From assembly GCA_963789005.1 (NCBI GenBank), contig CAWBIZ010000002.1:434001-498000 (forward strand): a stretch of DNA of 64,000 nucleotides, written 5' to 3'. Positions 54,881 through 61,627 of this stretch are shown here, in pieces. How positions within the stretch are numbered: position 1 is the first letter of the stretch; every line of letters begins with the position of its first letter. The notes under the pieces are model-generated. The model made no database searches and was not told the DNA's origin. It saw only the letters and a list, made by a program, of their open reading frames with translations. The translations under genes were made by a program, and so were the position numbers. The stretch comes from DASSUW01 sp963789005 (lineage in GTDB: Bacteria > Actinomycetota > Thermoleophilia > Solirubrobacterales > Solirubrobacteraceae).

Positions 54881-55297
54881 TCAGGGGAGCAGCGTGAACG
54901 CCTCGACATGCCGGGGGCGGACCGCCGTGAAGTGACGGCGGTCGACGGTGGCAACTTCGGTGATGTCGAGCCGCTCGGCAGCGGCGATCACAGAGGCGTC
55001 GACGGTTCCGAGCCCGAGGTCGCGGTAGGTGGCTACGAGCTCGGCGAGCCGGAGCCAGTCGCCTGCCGGCACGGTCTCGATCGAGAACGCGCCGGAGGCG
55101 AGGTCTCCCAGGAAGCGGACCTCGGGCTCGGCGCCGAGCCGGGTGGCCAGCAGGTACGTGACCTCGGTGATGACGAGGATCGGGACGATCAGCGGGCCGG
55201 GATGTGTCTCGAGCAGCTCGAGCGATGCCTCGTGGTGAGCGTCGTCGCCGTCGACGTAGGCGTAGAGCGGCCCGGCGTCGACGAGCAGGGGCGCTAT
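54881..55297 (-). CDS. VapC-like PIN-domain ribonuclease toxin without a standard start codon
   Basis: A PIN-domain protein of about 135-138 residues. The acidic metal ligands are present: Asp in PLLVDAGPLYAYVDG, Glu in VLVITEVTYLL, Asp in LGTVDASVIAAAE and Asp in ATVDRRHF. The frame is open back to a TGA, but after that TGA there is no ATG, GTG or TTG before the domain. Only ATA at 55297 (overlapping the antitoxin stop as ATAG) or CTG at 55288 could start it; GTG 55072 is deep inside the fold. So it is either started unusually, or damaged by one base. Confidence 0.8.
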   Translation of the reverse strand: MAPLLVDAGPLYAYVDGDDAHHEASLELLETHPGPLIVPILVITEVTYLLATRLGAEPEVRFLGDLASGAFSIETVPAGDWLRLAELVATYRDLGLGTVDASVIAAAERLDITEVATVDRRHFTAVRPRHVEAFTLLP

Positions 55298-55521
55298 CGG
55301 CGCACCTCGGCGGCGAGGATCTCCTCGATTCGCTCAGAGACGTCGTGCTGTCCGCTGCGGCCCGCCTTGGCGGCACCGAGTCGACGTCGTCCGCCGGATC
55401 CGACGAGATAGGCCTCCAACGCCTCGCGGCTGATCTCGGAGATCGTGACGCCGCGTCGCTCCGCCTCGTGGCGCATCAGGGCGTCGAGGCTGTCCGGGAT
55501 TTTCAGGGTCGTGCGCCTCAT
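55294..55521 (-). CDS. VapB-like antitoxin (ribbon-helix-helix type)
   Basis: A 75-residue protein starting MRRTTLKIPDSLDALMRHEA. The N-terminal strand-helix-helix (then RRGVTISEISREALEAYL) is a typical RHH DNA-binding dimer. The C-terminal half (RSGQHDVSERIEEILAAEV) should wrap the toxin. ATG 55521 is preferred because TATGCT ends 7 nt upstream; ATG 55533 is possible. The stop overlaps the presumed toxin start by four bases. Confidence 0.82.
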   Translation of the reverse strand: MRRTTLKIPDSLDALMRHEAERRGVTISEISREALEAYLVGSGGRRRLGAAKAGRSGQHDVSERIEEILAAEVRR

Positions 55522-55522
55522 A

Positions 55523-55534
55523 TATGCCAGCATA
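55523..55534 (-). promoter_or_regulatory. Antitoxin promoter and operator
   Basis: TATGC-TG-GCATA is a perfect palindrome that contains the -10 box TATGCT of the antitoxin gene. Binding of the RHH antitoxin here would shut off its own leaderless promoter. Confidence 0.6.
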
Positions 55535-55536
55535 CC

Positions 55537-56079
55537 CTAGCTCGAGCGCATCAGGGCGACAAGGTAGCGGCAGGGCTTGCTCGACAGATTCGCGTACGTG
55601 CGGCTCGTGGGCGCGCCGAGCTGGAGGCAGTCGCCGGCGTCGAGCTCGTGGTCGTCGTCTCCCTCGTGCAGGTGCAGGCGGCCCGCGAGGACGTAGACCT
55701 GCTGGTGGCCGGCGGGGTAGCTTCCGGGCGGGTAGGCGACAGTGGCTCCCGGCGGGAGCTCGATCTCGGCGAGCTGGAGCGGGCCGCCCGCGGGTGGGGA
55801 GATCGTGCGGCGGGTGTAGCCCGTGACCGGGTCCACCCAGACCGGCTGCTCGTCGCGGCGGGCCAGGCGGCGGTCGTCGTCCTCGGCCGCGGCGATCAGC
55901 TCGGAGAGGGTCATGCCGAACGCGGCGGAGAGGCGAGCGAGGAGGACAGCGGTGGGCTGCGCGTCGCCGCGCTCGATCTTCGCGATCATCGCCCGCGACA
56001 CTCCCGAGCGCTGGGCGAGCGCCGCGACGGAGAGCCCGCGTCGCTCGCGCGTCGCACGCACGGTCTCGGCGAGCTGCAT
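55537..56079 (-). CDS. XRE-type HTH regulator with C-terminal cupin domain
   Basis: A 180-residue two-domain regulator. The HTH (about 5-60) reads LSVAALAQRSGVSRAMIAKI; the cupin (about 95-180) has PPGSYPAGHQQVYVLAGRLH and ELDAGDCLQLGAPTSRTY, with incomplete metal ligands. Such proteins sense small molecules and repress neighbouring genes. The start codon lies inside the 15-bp palindrome shared with the divergent acetyltransferase gene, so autoregulation and control of that gene are likely. TATCAT ends 6 nt before the ATG. Confidence 0.9.
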   Translation of the reverse strand: MQLAETVRATRERRGLSVAALAQRSGVSRAMIAKIERGDAQPTAVLLARLSAAFGMTLSELIAAAEDDDRRLARRDEQPVWVDPVTGYTRRTISPPAGGPLQLAEIELPPGATVAYPPGSYPAGHQQVYVLAGRLHLHEGDDDHELDAGDCLQLGAPTSRTYANLSSKPCRYLVALMRSS

Positions 56080-56117
56080 GGCACGATGATAGTGAGTCTG
56101 GGTATCATCGTGCCATG
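56077..56117. promoter_or_regulatory. Perfect 15-bp inverted repeat containing both start codons of a divergent pair
   Basis: Bases 56077-56091 and 56103-56117 are exact reverse complements (arm CATGGCACGATGATA) around an 11-bp spacer. Each arm holds a -10 box TATCAT, a 6-nt gap, and the ATG of one gene, so both transcripts should start at their start codons. The symmetry fits a dimeric operator for the XRE-cupin protein. Confidence 0.8.
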
Positions 56118-56636
56118 GGCAGGCAGGTGAGAGACGCGACCGCGACCGACGCCGAGGCGTGCCGGGCGATCTACGAGCCGTACGTCCGCGACACCGTCAC
56201 GTCGTTCGAGGCGGAGCCGCCGACCGAGGAGCAGATGGCCGCTCGCATCAGCGCCGCGCAGCGCACGCACGCCTGGGTCGTGCTCGAGGAGGACGGGCGC
56301 GTGATCGGGTACGCCTACGGCGGCCAGTTCGCCCCCCGGGACGCCTACCAGTGGGCGTGCGAGGTGAGCGTGTACCTCGACCTCGGTCACCACCGCACCG
56401 GCGGCGGGCGGGCGCTGTACGAGGCGCTGCTCGAGCGCCTTGCCGCCCGCGGCTTCCACATGGCGCTGGCGGGAATGTCGCTCCCGAACGACGCCAGCGT
56501 CGGCCTGCACCGGGCGATGGGCTTCGAGCCCGTCGGCACCTGGCGGCGGATCGGCTTCAAGCACGGCGCGTGGCACGACGTCGCCTGGTGTCAGCGCCAG
56601 CTCGCCGACGGCCCGCCGTCGGGCGCCCCGCGCTAG
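56115..56636 (+). CDS. GNAT N-acetyltransferase, phosphinothricin acetyltransferase (PAT/Bar) group
   Basis: A 173-residue acetyl-CoA-dependent transferase. The CoA-binding loop is YLDLGHHRTGGGRALYEALL, and the C-terminal GMSLPNDASVGLHRAMGFEP and GFKHGAWHDVAWCQ are strongly characteristic of the Bar/PAT group. Members acetylate phosphinothricin or, more commonly, methionine sulfoximine and similar glutamate analogues. It is divergent from, and probably repressed by, the XRE-cupin regulator. Confidence 0.9.
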   Translation: MGRQVRDATATDAEACRAIYEPYVRDTVTSFEAEPPTEEQMAARISAAQRTHAWVVLEEDGRVIGYAYGGQFAPRDAYQWACEVSVYLDLGHHRTGGGRALYEALLERLAARGFHMALAGMSLPNDASVGLHRAMGFEPVGTWRRIGFKHGAWHDVAWCQRQLADGPPSGAPR

Positions 56637-56656
56637 CCGTCGCATACTGTCGCCCC

Positions 56657-57577
56657 ATGACAACCTCGATCAAGGGCGTCGTCATCGACGCCGAGGGCTC
56701 GGCTCCGACCGTCCGCAGCGACCTCCCGGCGCCGACGACCGGACCCGGCGAGGTCCTCGTGCGCGTGCACGCGTCCTCGGCCAACCCCGTCGACAACGCC
56801 ATCGCCGCGGGCATGCTCGTCGGCATGATCGAGCACGAGTTCCCGGTCACGCTCGGTCGCGACTACGTCGGCGTCGTGGAGCACGTCGGCGCCGACGTCA
56901 CCCGCTTTGCGCCCGGCGACGAGGTGTTCGGCTTCGTCAGCCACGCCGACCCGACGGTGCAGAAGGGGTCGTGGGCCGAGCTCATCACGCTGCCCGAGGA
57001 CGCCGGGATCGCGCGCAAGCCGGGGAACGTCGACCTCGCGACGGCGGGCGCCGCGGGGCTGACCGGCATCACGGCGATGACGCTCGTCGACGCGCTCGAG
57101 CTGTCCGCGGGCGAGACCGTCCTCGTCGTCGGCGCGACCGGCGGCGTCGGCAGCCTCGCCGTCCAGCTCGCGGCCGACGCAGGCGCCACCGTGATCGCGC
57201 CGGCGCTGGCCGAGGACGATGACTTCCTGCGCGAGCTCGGCGTCGATGAGCGGATCGATAATGATGGCGACCTCAGCGGCGTCCGCGCCGACGCGATCAT
57301 CGACCTCGTGTCCTACGCGCCGGGCACGTTCGACGCCGCGCTCGCGCCCGGCGGCCGCGTCGCGTCGCCCAACTCGGCGGCGGGAGACGGACCCGGGCGC
57401 ACCAACGTCATGGCCGAGCCCAGCACCGAGAAGCTCGAGCGGCTCGCGGGGTTGCTGGACGCCGGCACGCTCAAGCTGCAGATCCAGGACAGCTACGACC
57501 TCGACCGCGCCGACGAGGCGCTGCGGGCGCTCGGCTCCAGCCACACGCGCGGCAAGCTCGCCATCCGCGTGGCCTAG
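56657..57577 (+). CDS. Zinc-independent medium-chain dehydrogenase, quinone oxidoreductase type
   Basis: A 306-residue MDR protein. The N-terminal GroES-like half contains VRVHASSANPVDNAIAAGM and TLGRDYVGVVEHVGADVTRF; the Rossmann half has VLVVGATGGVGSLAVQLAAD. Catalytic zinc ligands are missing, as in NADPH:quinone and enone reductases. TACTGT ends 6 nt before the ATG, a leaderless start 20 bp after the acetyltransferase gene. Confidence 0.92.
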   Translation: MTTSIKGVVIDAEGSAPTVRSDLPAPTTGPGEVLVRVHASSANPVDNAIAAGMLVGMIEHEFPVTLGRDYVGVVEHVGADVTRFAPGDEVFGFVSHADPTVQKGSWAELITLPEDAGIARKPGNVDLATAGAAGLTGITAMTLVDALELSAGETVLVVGATGGVGSLAVQLAADAGATVIAPALAEDDDFLRELGVDERIDNDGDLSGVRADAIIDLVSYAPGTFDAALAPGGRVASPNSAAGDGPGRTNVMAEPSTEKLERLAGLLDAGTLKLQIQDSYDLDRADEALRALGSSHTRGKLAIRVA

Positions 57578-57600
57578 CCGGTCTACGATCTCCGCCGCAC

Positions 57601-58272
57601 GTGGCCGTCCACTTCCTGCACATCGGCAAGACCGGCGGCTCCGCGATCAAGTGGGCGCTCAACCACGCGGACTCGACCGAGACGCCGTACGGGCCGATCC
57701 AGCTCCACCGGCACTCGTTCAAGCTGCGCGAGGTCCCGCTCACCGACCGCGTGATCTTCTTCGTCCGCGATCCCGTGTCGCGCTTCATGAGCGGCTTCTA
57801 CAGCCGCCTCAGCAAGGGGCAGCCGCGGTACTACTACGAGTGGACCGAGGGGGAGCGCAAGGCGTTCGAGACCTTCCAGACACCGCAGGCGCTGGCCGCG
57901 GCGCTGGGGAGCGAGGACGAGGAGCTGCGGCGGCTGGCGCGCTACGCCACGCGGGCGATCCGCCACACGCGGCCGATGTACGGCTACACCGGCGGGCCGC
58001 TGCGGCTGCGGCTGCGCAGCCGGCAGATCGTCTACATCGGCCGCCTGGAGACGATCGCCGCCGACTGGAAGCAGATCAAGGAGGTGCTCGAGCTGCCGCC
58101 GGACCTCAAGCTGCCGAAGGGCCCCTGGCGGGCGCACCGCCAGAAGGAGCCGCTCGACATGACGCTCGACGACTTCGAGCTGCGCTCGCTCAAGGAGTGG
58201 TACGCGGGCGACTACAAGCTCGTCGAGTACTGCGACAAGGTGCGCGAGAAGCGCGGCTGGGGCGTCTCCTAG
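57601..58272 (+). CDS. Sulfotransferase-family protein
   Basis: A 223-residue protein with the two PAPS-binding elements of sulfotransferases: the 5'-phosphosulfate loop HFLHIGKTGGSAIKWALN at the N-terminus and the 3'-phosphate motif FFVRDPVSRFMSGFYSR (near residue 50-65). It has no membrane anchor. The acceptor could be a glycan or lipid; the sequence does not show which. TACGAT lies 11 nt before the GTG start. The frame before this start is not conserved in character. Confidence 0.85.
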   Translation: MAVHFLHIGKTGGSAIKWALNHADSTETPYGPIQLHRHSFKLREVPLTDRVIFFVRDPVSRFMSGFYSRLSKGQPRYYYEWTEGERKAFETFQTPQALAAALGSEDEELRRLARYATRAIRHTRPMYGYTGGPLRLRLRSRQIVYIGRLETIAADWKQIKEVLELPPDLKLPKGPWRAHRQKEPLDMTLDDFELRSLKEWYAGDYKLVEYCDKVREKRGWGVS

Positions 58273-58295
58273 CCGCGCGCGCTGATCCCGGCGTT

Positions 58296-58844
58296 ATGGC
58301 GTCGCGGCACCATGTCTGGATGGAGCTGCGCTTCTCCTCCGACGCCGTCGTGGTCGTCGCCGGCGTGCCCGGGGCCGGGAAGACGACGCTCATCCGGCGG
58401 GCCGTCGACCCGGCCGTGGTGCGGGTGGTCGACACGCAGGACCGCCGCGAGCGGGGCGAGCGAGCGAGCTATCTCGGCCACTACGCGCGGATCCTGGGTG
58501 CGGTGGCGGGGCGCCGCCCGGTGGTCATCCACTCCCGCGGCACGCATGCCGTGGCCAGGCGGGCGATCGCGCTGCTCGCGCGCCTGCGCGGGCGGCCCGC
58601 GCATCTCGTGATGATCGACGCCCCGCGCGCGGCGGCCGAGGCGGGCCAGCGCCGGCGCGGCCGGATGATCCCCGAGGCGGAGATGAAGCGCCACGTGGCG
58701 CGCTGGCGTCGCCTGATGGCGCGGGTCCCGGCGCGCGAGGGCTGGACCTCGGTGGTGGTGCTCGACCGCGAGCAGGCCGCCATGACCGGCGAGTTCGACT
58801 TCGTCGCACCGGTTACGAATCGGGCTGCTGCGGCTACCATGTAA
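58296..58844 (+). CDS. P-loop NTPase, small kinase-like (AAA_33 type)
   Basis: A 182-residue protein with Walker A VVVAGVPGAGKTTLIRRAVD near residue 18-35. A Walker B-like strand (RPAHLVMIDAPRAAAEAGQR) and a basic lid-like helix (RRRGRMIPEAEMKRHVARWR) follow, as in zeta-toxin-like or nucleoside kinase-like ATPases. ATG 58296 is used; ATG 58320 is an alternative giving a shorter N-terminus. The substrate is unknown. The infA promoter lies within its last codons. Confidence 0.75.
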   Translation: MASRHHVWMELRFSSDAVVVVAGVPGAGKTTLIRRAVDPAVVRVVDTQDRRERGERASYLGHYARILGAVAGRRPVVIHSRGTHAVARRAIALLARLRGRPAHLVMIDAPRAAAEAGQRRRGRMIPEAEMKRHVARWRRLMARVPAREGWTSVVVLDREQAAMTGEFDFVAPVTNRAAAATM

Positions 58845-58884
58845 GGAACCGCGGGGATCTTCGGCAGGACTCCTGTCGCCGAGG
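58813..58884 (+). promoter_or_regulatory. infA promoter and structured leader
   Basis: TTACGA (58813-58818) and TACCAT (58835-58840) are 16 bp apart. The predicted ~107-nt leader contains an extended hairpin at about 58859-58884 (CTTCGGCAGGA against TCCTG and GCCGAGG with a small bulge). Most neighbouring genes are leaderless, so this leader is exceptional and may serve regulation of infA. Confidence 0.5.
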
Positions 58885-58954
58885 TTCGCGCCCATGATCT
58901 TGCGAGCGTCCGCTGCCGTCGGGCGCTCTTCCATCGAATCCGGAGGTGACAGCC

Positions 58955-59173
58955 ATGGCCGTCGAAGAGAAGCTTGCCCTCGAGGGCGTCGTCGAGGAGT
59001 CCCTGCCCAACCTGATGTTCCGCGTGGAGCTCGACAACGGGCATTCCGTGCTGGCCCACATGGCCGGCCGCATGCGGCGCGCGCGCATCCGCGTGAACCC
59101 GGGCGACCGCGTCCGCGTCGAGGTCTCGCCGTACGACCTCAGCCGCGCGCGGATGATCTACCGCCTCAAGTAG
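58955..59173 (+). CDS. infA: Translation initiation factor IF-1
   Basis: A 72-residue OB-fold protein that binds the 30S A site. The sequence LALEGVVEESLPNLMFRVEL, then VLAHMAGRMRRARIRVNPGD and VRVEVSPYDLSRARMIYRLK, is a full-length IF-1. GGAGGTGA lies 6 nt before ATG 58955; an in-frame GTG at 58946 is within that ribosome site and less likely. It is away from the usual ribosomal-protein cluster (rpmJ-rpsM-rpsK). Its 3' end overlaps a convergent SDR gene by 16 bp. Confidence 0.96.
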   Translation: MAVEEKLALEGVVEESLPNLMFRVELDNGHSVLAHMAGRMRRARIRVNPGDRVRVEVSPYDLSRARMIYRLK

Positions 59174-59967
59174 CGCGCCACCAGGACGTCGAACGCGCGG
59201 TCCGGCAGCAGCCGGGCCGTGACCGCCTGGATCTGCGCCTGCCGCCCGACCACATAGCGCGCCCGCGGGCGCCGCGTGGTCACCGCCTTTCCCACGACGT
59301 CGGCGACCGCCTCGGGCGGCAATCCTTCCTCCGCGAGGCGCCGGGTCGAGCGCCGCACGGCGTCGATCAGCGCGCCGTACCGGCGCGCGGCGTCGGGGCT
59401 TGCTCCTTCGAGCATCCGGTCGGCGTCGGCGTGGCCCTTCTCCCAGATCGGCGTCGCGATGCCTCCCGGCTCGACCACCACCACCCGCACGCCCTGTGGC
59501 GCGACCTCGCGGCGCAGCGCGTCGCTCATCGCCTCGAGCGCGAACTTGGACGCCGAGTAGGGGCCGAACAGCGGGTTGGCCACCCTCCCGCCGATCGAGC
59601 TCATGTTCACGATGTGCCCGCGCGCCCGCAGCACGGCGGGCAGCAGCGCGCGCGTGACGGCGACCTGGCCGAGCAGGTTGATCTCCATCTGCCGCCGCCA
59701 GTCCTCGACCGGCACGACCTCGACCGGGCCGCTGACGGCGACACCGGCGTTGTTGACGAGCACGTGCAACTCGGCACCGATGCGCTCGGCGGCGGCGGCC
59801 ACGTCGGCTTCGTCGGTGACGTCGAGCTTCAGCGCCTCGGTGCGCGCGGGCGCGTCTTCGAGCTTGCGGACGCCTGCAAGCACGTGGAATTTGAGGTCGA
59901 GCAGCCGGGTGGCGCAGGCCTGGCCGATGCCGCTGGACGCGCCGGTGACGAGTGCGAGGGGAGCCAT
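59158..59967 (-). CDS. Short-chain dehydrogenase/reductase
   Basis: A 269-residue classical SDR. Cofactor motif ALVTGASSGIGQACATRLLD, NNAG (LHVLVNNAGVAVSG), the catalytic Ser in NMSSIGGRVA and Tyr-Lys in YSASKFALEAMSDALRRE. The Arg near the first strand (VLAGVRKLED) suggests NADP(H). TATCGT ends 7 nt before the ATG. It is divergent from a zinc-ribbon gene whose start is only 24 bp away. Substrate unknown. Confidence 0.92.
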   Translation of the reverse strand: MAPLALVTGASSGIGQACATRLLDLKFHVLAGVRKLEDAPARTEALKLDVTDEADVAAAAERIGAELHVLVNNAGVAVSGPVEVVPVEDWRRQMEINLLGQVAVTRALLPAVLRARGHIVNMSSIGGRVANPLFGPYSASKFALEAMSDALRREVAPQGVRVVVVEPGGIATPIWEKGHADADRMLEGASPDAARRYGALIDAVRRSTRRLAEEGLPPEAVADVVGKAVTTRRPRARYVVGRQAQIQAVTARLLPDRAFDVLVARYLRR

Positions 59968-59974
59968 CGGGGCG

Positions 59975-59984
59975 ACGATACGCT
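59975..59984. promoter_or_regulatory. Overlapping back-to-back -10 boxes of a divergent leaderless pair
   Basis: The minus-strand box TATCGT (complement of 59975-59980) and the plus-strand box TACGCT (59979-59984) overlap by two bases. Each ends 7 nt before its own start codon. The whole divergent control region is therefore the 24 bp between the two genes. Confidence 0.6.
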
Positions 59985-59991
59985 CTGGCCG

Positions 59992-60312
59992 GTGGAGCCG
60001 ACGGCCGTCCAGCGCGTGTGCCCGCACTGCGCACGCATCTCGTATGCCAACGGGCGCGAGTGCCCGTACTGCGGGCGCTCCTTCCGGCGCTCGGGCCTAT
60101 GGCCGATCGCGGCGATGCTGGCCGTGTTCGCGGTCGTCGTGCTCGGCGGGGTCGCGCTGATGCTCGTCGCCGCGGGCAACGAGCTCGACCGCACGCTCGA
60201 CAGCGAGGTCGAGCGGGTGGAGCGCACCCTCGAGCGCGACTTCGACACGATCCGGCAGGACGTGCGGCGCGAGCTCGACCGGCGGCTCCCGGCCCCTACC
60301 GCCGAGCCCTGA
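59992..60312 (+). CDS. Zinc-ribbon protein with one membrane helix
   Basis: A 106-residue protein. The N-terminus carries two CxxC pairs (RVCPHCARISYANG, ECPYCGRSFRR), a typical zinc ribbon. One membrane helix follows (LWPIAAMLAVFAVVVLGGVA, about 40-62), then a short charged coiled-coil-like tail (LDSEVERVERTLERDFDTIR). GTG 59992 is supported by the adjacent -10 box. It is probably a membrane-anchored adaptor of unknown role. Its 3' end overlaps the convergent MepA gene by 17 bp. Confidence 0.75.
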   Translation: MEPTAVQRVCPHCARISYANGRECPYCGRSFRRSGLWPIAAMLAVFAVVVLGGVALMLVAAGNELDRTLDSEVERVERTLERDFDTIRQDVRRELDRRLPAPTAEP

Positions 60313-61015
60313 GCCGCACGTGGAGGTGGTCGTCGTGGTTGACGAGCGGGGAGACGATCCTGGTCGGGCCGCGCAGGGCGAGGGACGGGCCGACGAAGAC
60401 GTTCACCGCGCCCTTGGCGACGAAGGCGTCGACGAGCTCCTGGGCGGCGGCGCGATCGACCTGTGCGGGGCGGCGGGGGGAGCGCAGCTTGCCGTCGGTG
60501 CGGGGGTAGTAGATGTCGGCGTCGAGCCCGTTCTGATGCGAGATGTGGCCGACGCCGCCGAACCGCGGCCCGAAGTCGCCGCCGCGGCGGCGTGAGAGGT
60601 CGCCGACGAGCACCGGCGGCGCGTCCGGGTGCTGCTGCGCGTAGGCGGCGAGCACGGAGCGCACGGTGTGCAGCAGCCGGTCGCTGCCCCAGCGGCGCCA
60701 CGGCCGGTTGCCGACCTGCTTGAGGATCGGATCCCAGGTCAGGAAGCCCTCGCCCTGCGGCGGGAGCCTGCGGCCGTTGACCAGCCGCCCCGCCCACGGC
60801 CGCCCGAGCGACCGCGACGGCTTGGCCACGGGCGGGAGCTTGGCCACGGGCGGTGGCGTCGGCGTCGGGGTGGCGATGGGAGGCAGGGGCGACGGCGCCG
60901 GTGGTGGCGGCGAGACGATCACCGAGGGAGGCTCGGGCTCGCGGTCGCGTGGCGCGGCGAGCAGCACCGCGGGCACCGCGAGCGCGGCGAGCAGGATCAG
61001 GAGCAGCAGGCGCAC
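60296..61015 (-). CDS. Penicillin-insensitive murein endopeptidase-like (MepA/M74)
   Basis: A 239-residue exported LAS-fold zinc peptidase. A signal anchor (VRLLLLILLAALAVPAVLLA) and a Pro-rich spacer precede the domain. Zinc ligands are visible in GHISHQNGLDADIYY and NHDDHLHVRL, aligned with the GHxSHQxGLDxDI and HxH motifs of MepA. It should cut D,D or L,D peptide crosslinks in peptidoglycan. TACCCT lies 12 nt before the GTG start. Confidence 0.88.
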   Translation of the reverse strand: MRLLLLILLAALAVPAVLLAAPRDREPEPPSVIVSPPPPAPSPLPPIATPTPTPPPVAKLPPVAKPSRSLGRPWAGRLVNGRRLPPQGEGFLTWDPILKQVGNRPWRRWGSDRLLHTVRSVLAAYAQQHPDAPPVLVGDLSRRRGGDFGPRFGGVGHISHQNGLDADIYYPRTDGKLRSPRRPAQVDRAAAQELVDAFVAKGAVNVFVGPSLALRGPTRIVSPLVNHDDHLHVRLRARR

Positions 61016-61095
61016 GACTGGTGACTGAGGGTAAGCACTCCACCGTGGACTACGGCTGGGTGGGGTGGCGGGGTCCCGCCGCACGTGGACGCCAA

Positions 61096-61156
61096 CGGCG
61101 GGTAGCACCCGCCGCCGGCGTTCGCTCGAGCCGCGCACGCGTCTCCGCGGAGACGC
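61096..61156. terminator. Two hairpins between the MepA and BMP-like genes
   Basis: CGGCGGGT-AGC-ACCCGCCG (61096-61114) and GCGTCTCC-GC-GGAGACGC (61139-61156) are perfect stems. The second lies just after the stop codon of the minus-strand BMP-like gene and probably ends its transcript. Confidence 0.6.
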
Positions 61157-61158
61157 CG

Positions 61159-61524
61159 CTACAGCGCGGCGGCGACCTGGCCGGGTGCCGCGGTGGCGAA
61201 GCGGGTGTCCGGGTAGCGCTCGGCGACGGGCGTGACCGCGATCCGGCGGTCGAGGCCGACGCCGACCACGAGGCCGTAGCCCTGGGCGGCGAACAGGTGC
61301 GTCACGGAGAGCTGCTCGGTCGTGGTGCGCGGGACGCGCAGCTGCGCGCGGTCGCCGGCCGCGTCCACGGCCGCGCGGGCCTCGGCGAGGATCACCGGAT
61401 CGCGCGCCGCGGCCGCGTCCACGACGACGACCGCACGCCGATCTGGCGTGGTCTCGGCCGGCTGCAAGCCGCTCACGACGGTGAGCGCCAGCACGCCGGC
61501 GATGATGAGGGTGGGGAGGGTCAT
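61159..61524 (-). CDS. Short BMP-like (basic membrane protein family) domain protein
   Basis: A 121-residue protein with a hydrophobic N-terminus (LIIAGVLALTVVSGL) that may be a signal sequence. The rest resembles the N-terminal lobe of BMP/Med substrate-binding lipoproteins, especially THLFAAQGYGLVVGVGLDRR and VAERYPDTRFATA. Full BMP proteins exceed 300 residues, so this is a truncated or single-lobe version. TACGCT ends 7 nt before the ATG. An inverted repeat surrounds the start. Confidence 0.6.
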   Translation of the reverse strand: MTLPTLIIAGVLALTVVSGLQPAETTPDRRAVVVVDAAAARDPVILAEARAAVDAAGDRAQLRVPRTTTEQLSVTHLFAAQGYGLVVGVGLDRRIAVTPVAERYPDTRFATAAPGQVAAAL

Positions 61525-61548
61525 ACGAATGAGCGTAATACGTATGAC
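61520..61548. promoter_or_regulatory. Inverted repeat at the start of the BMP-like gene
   Basis: GTCATACG (61520-61527) and CGTATGAC (61541-61548) are perfect inverted copies with a 13-bp spacer that contains the -10 box of the minus-strand gene. It is a likely operator. The LacI-type regulator ends 80 bp away, but no link is proven. Confidence 0.6.
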
Positions 61549-61627
61549 TCGGTTGTCAAGTGACCTCCGTCACATCCCCTTCCGACCACGGCGCTGCTCG
61601 TCGCGCTCGGTCAGCGTGGCATCCGAC

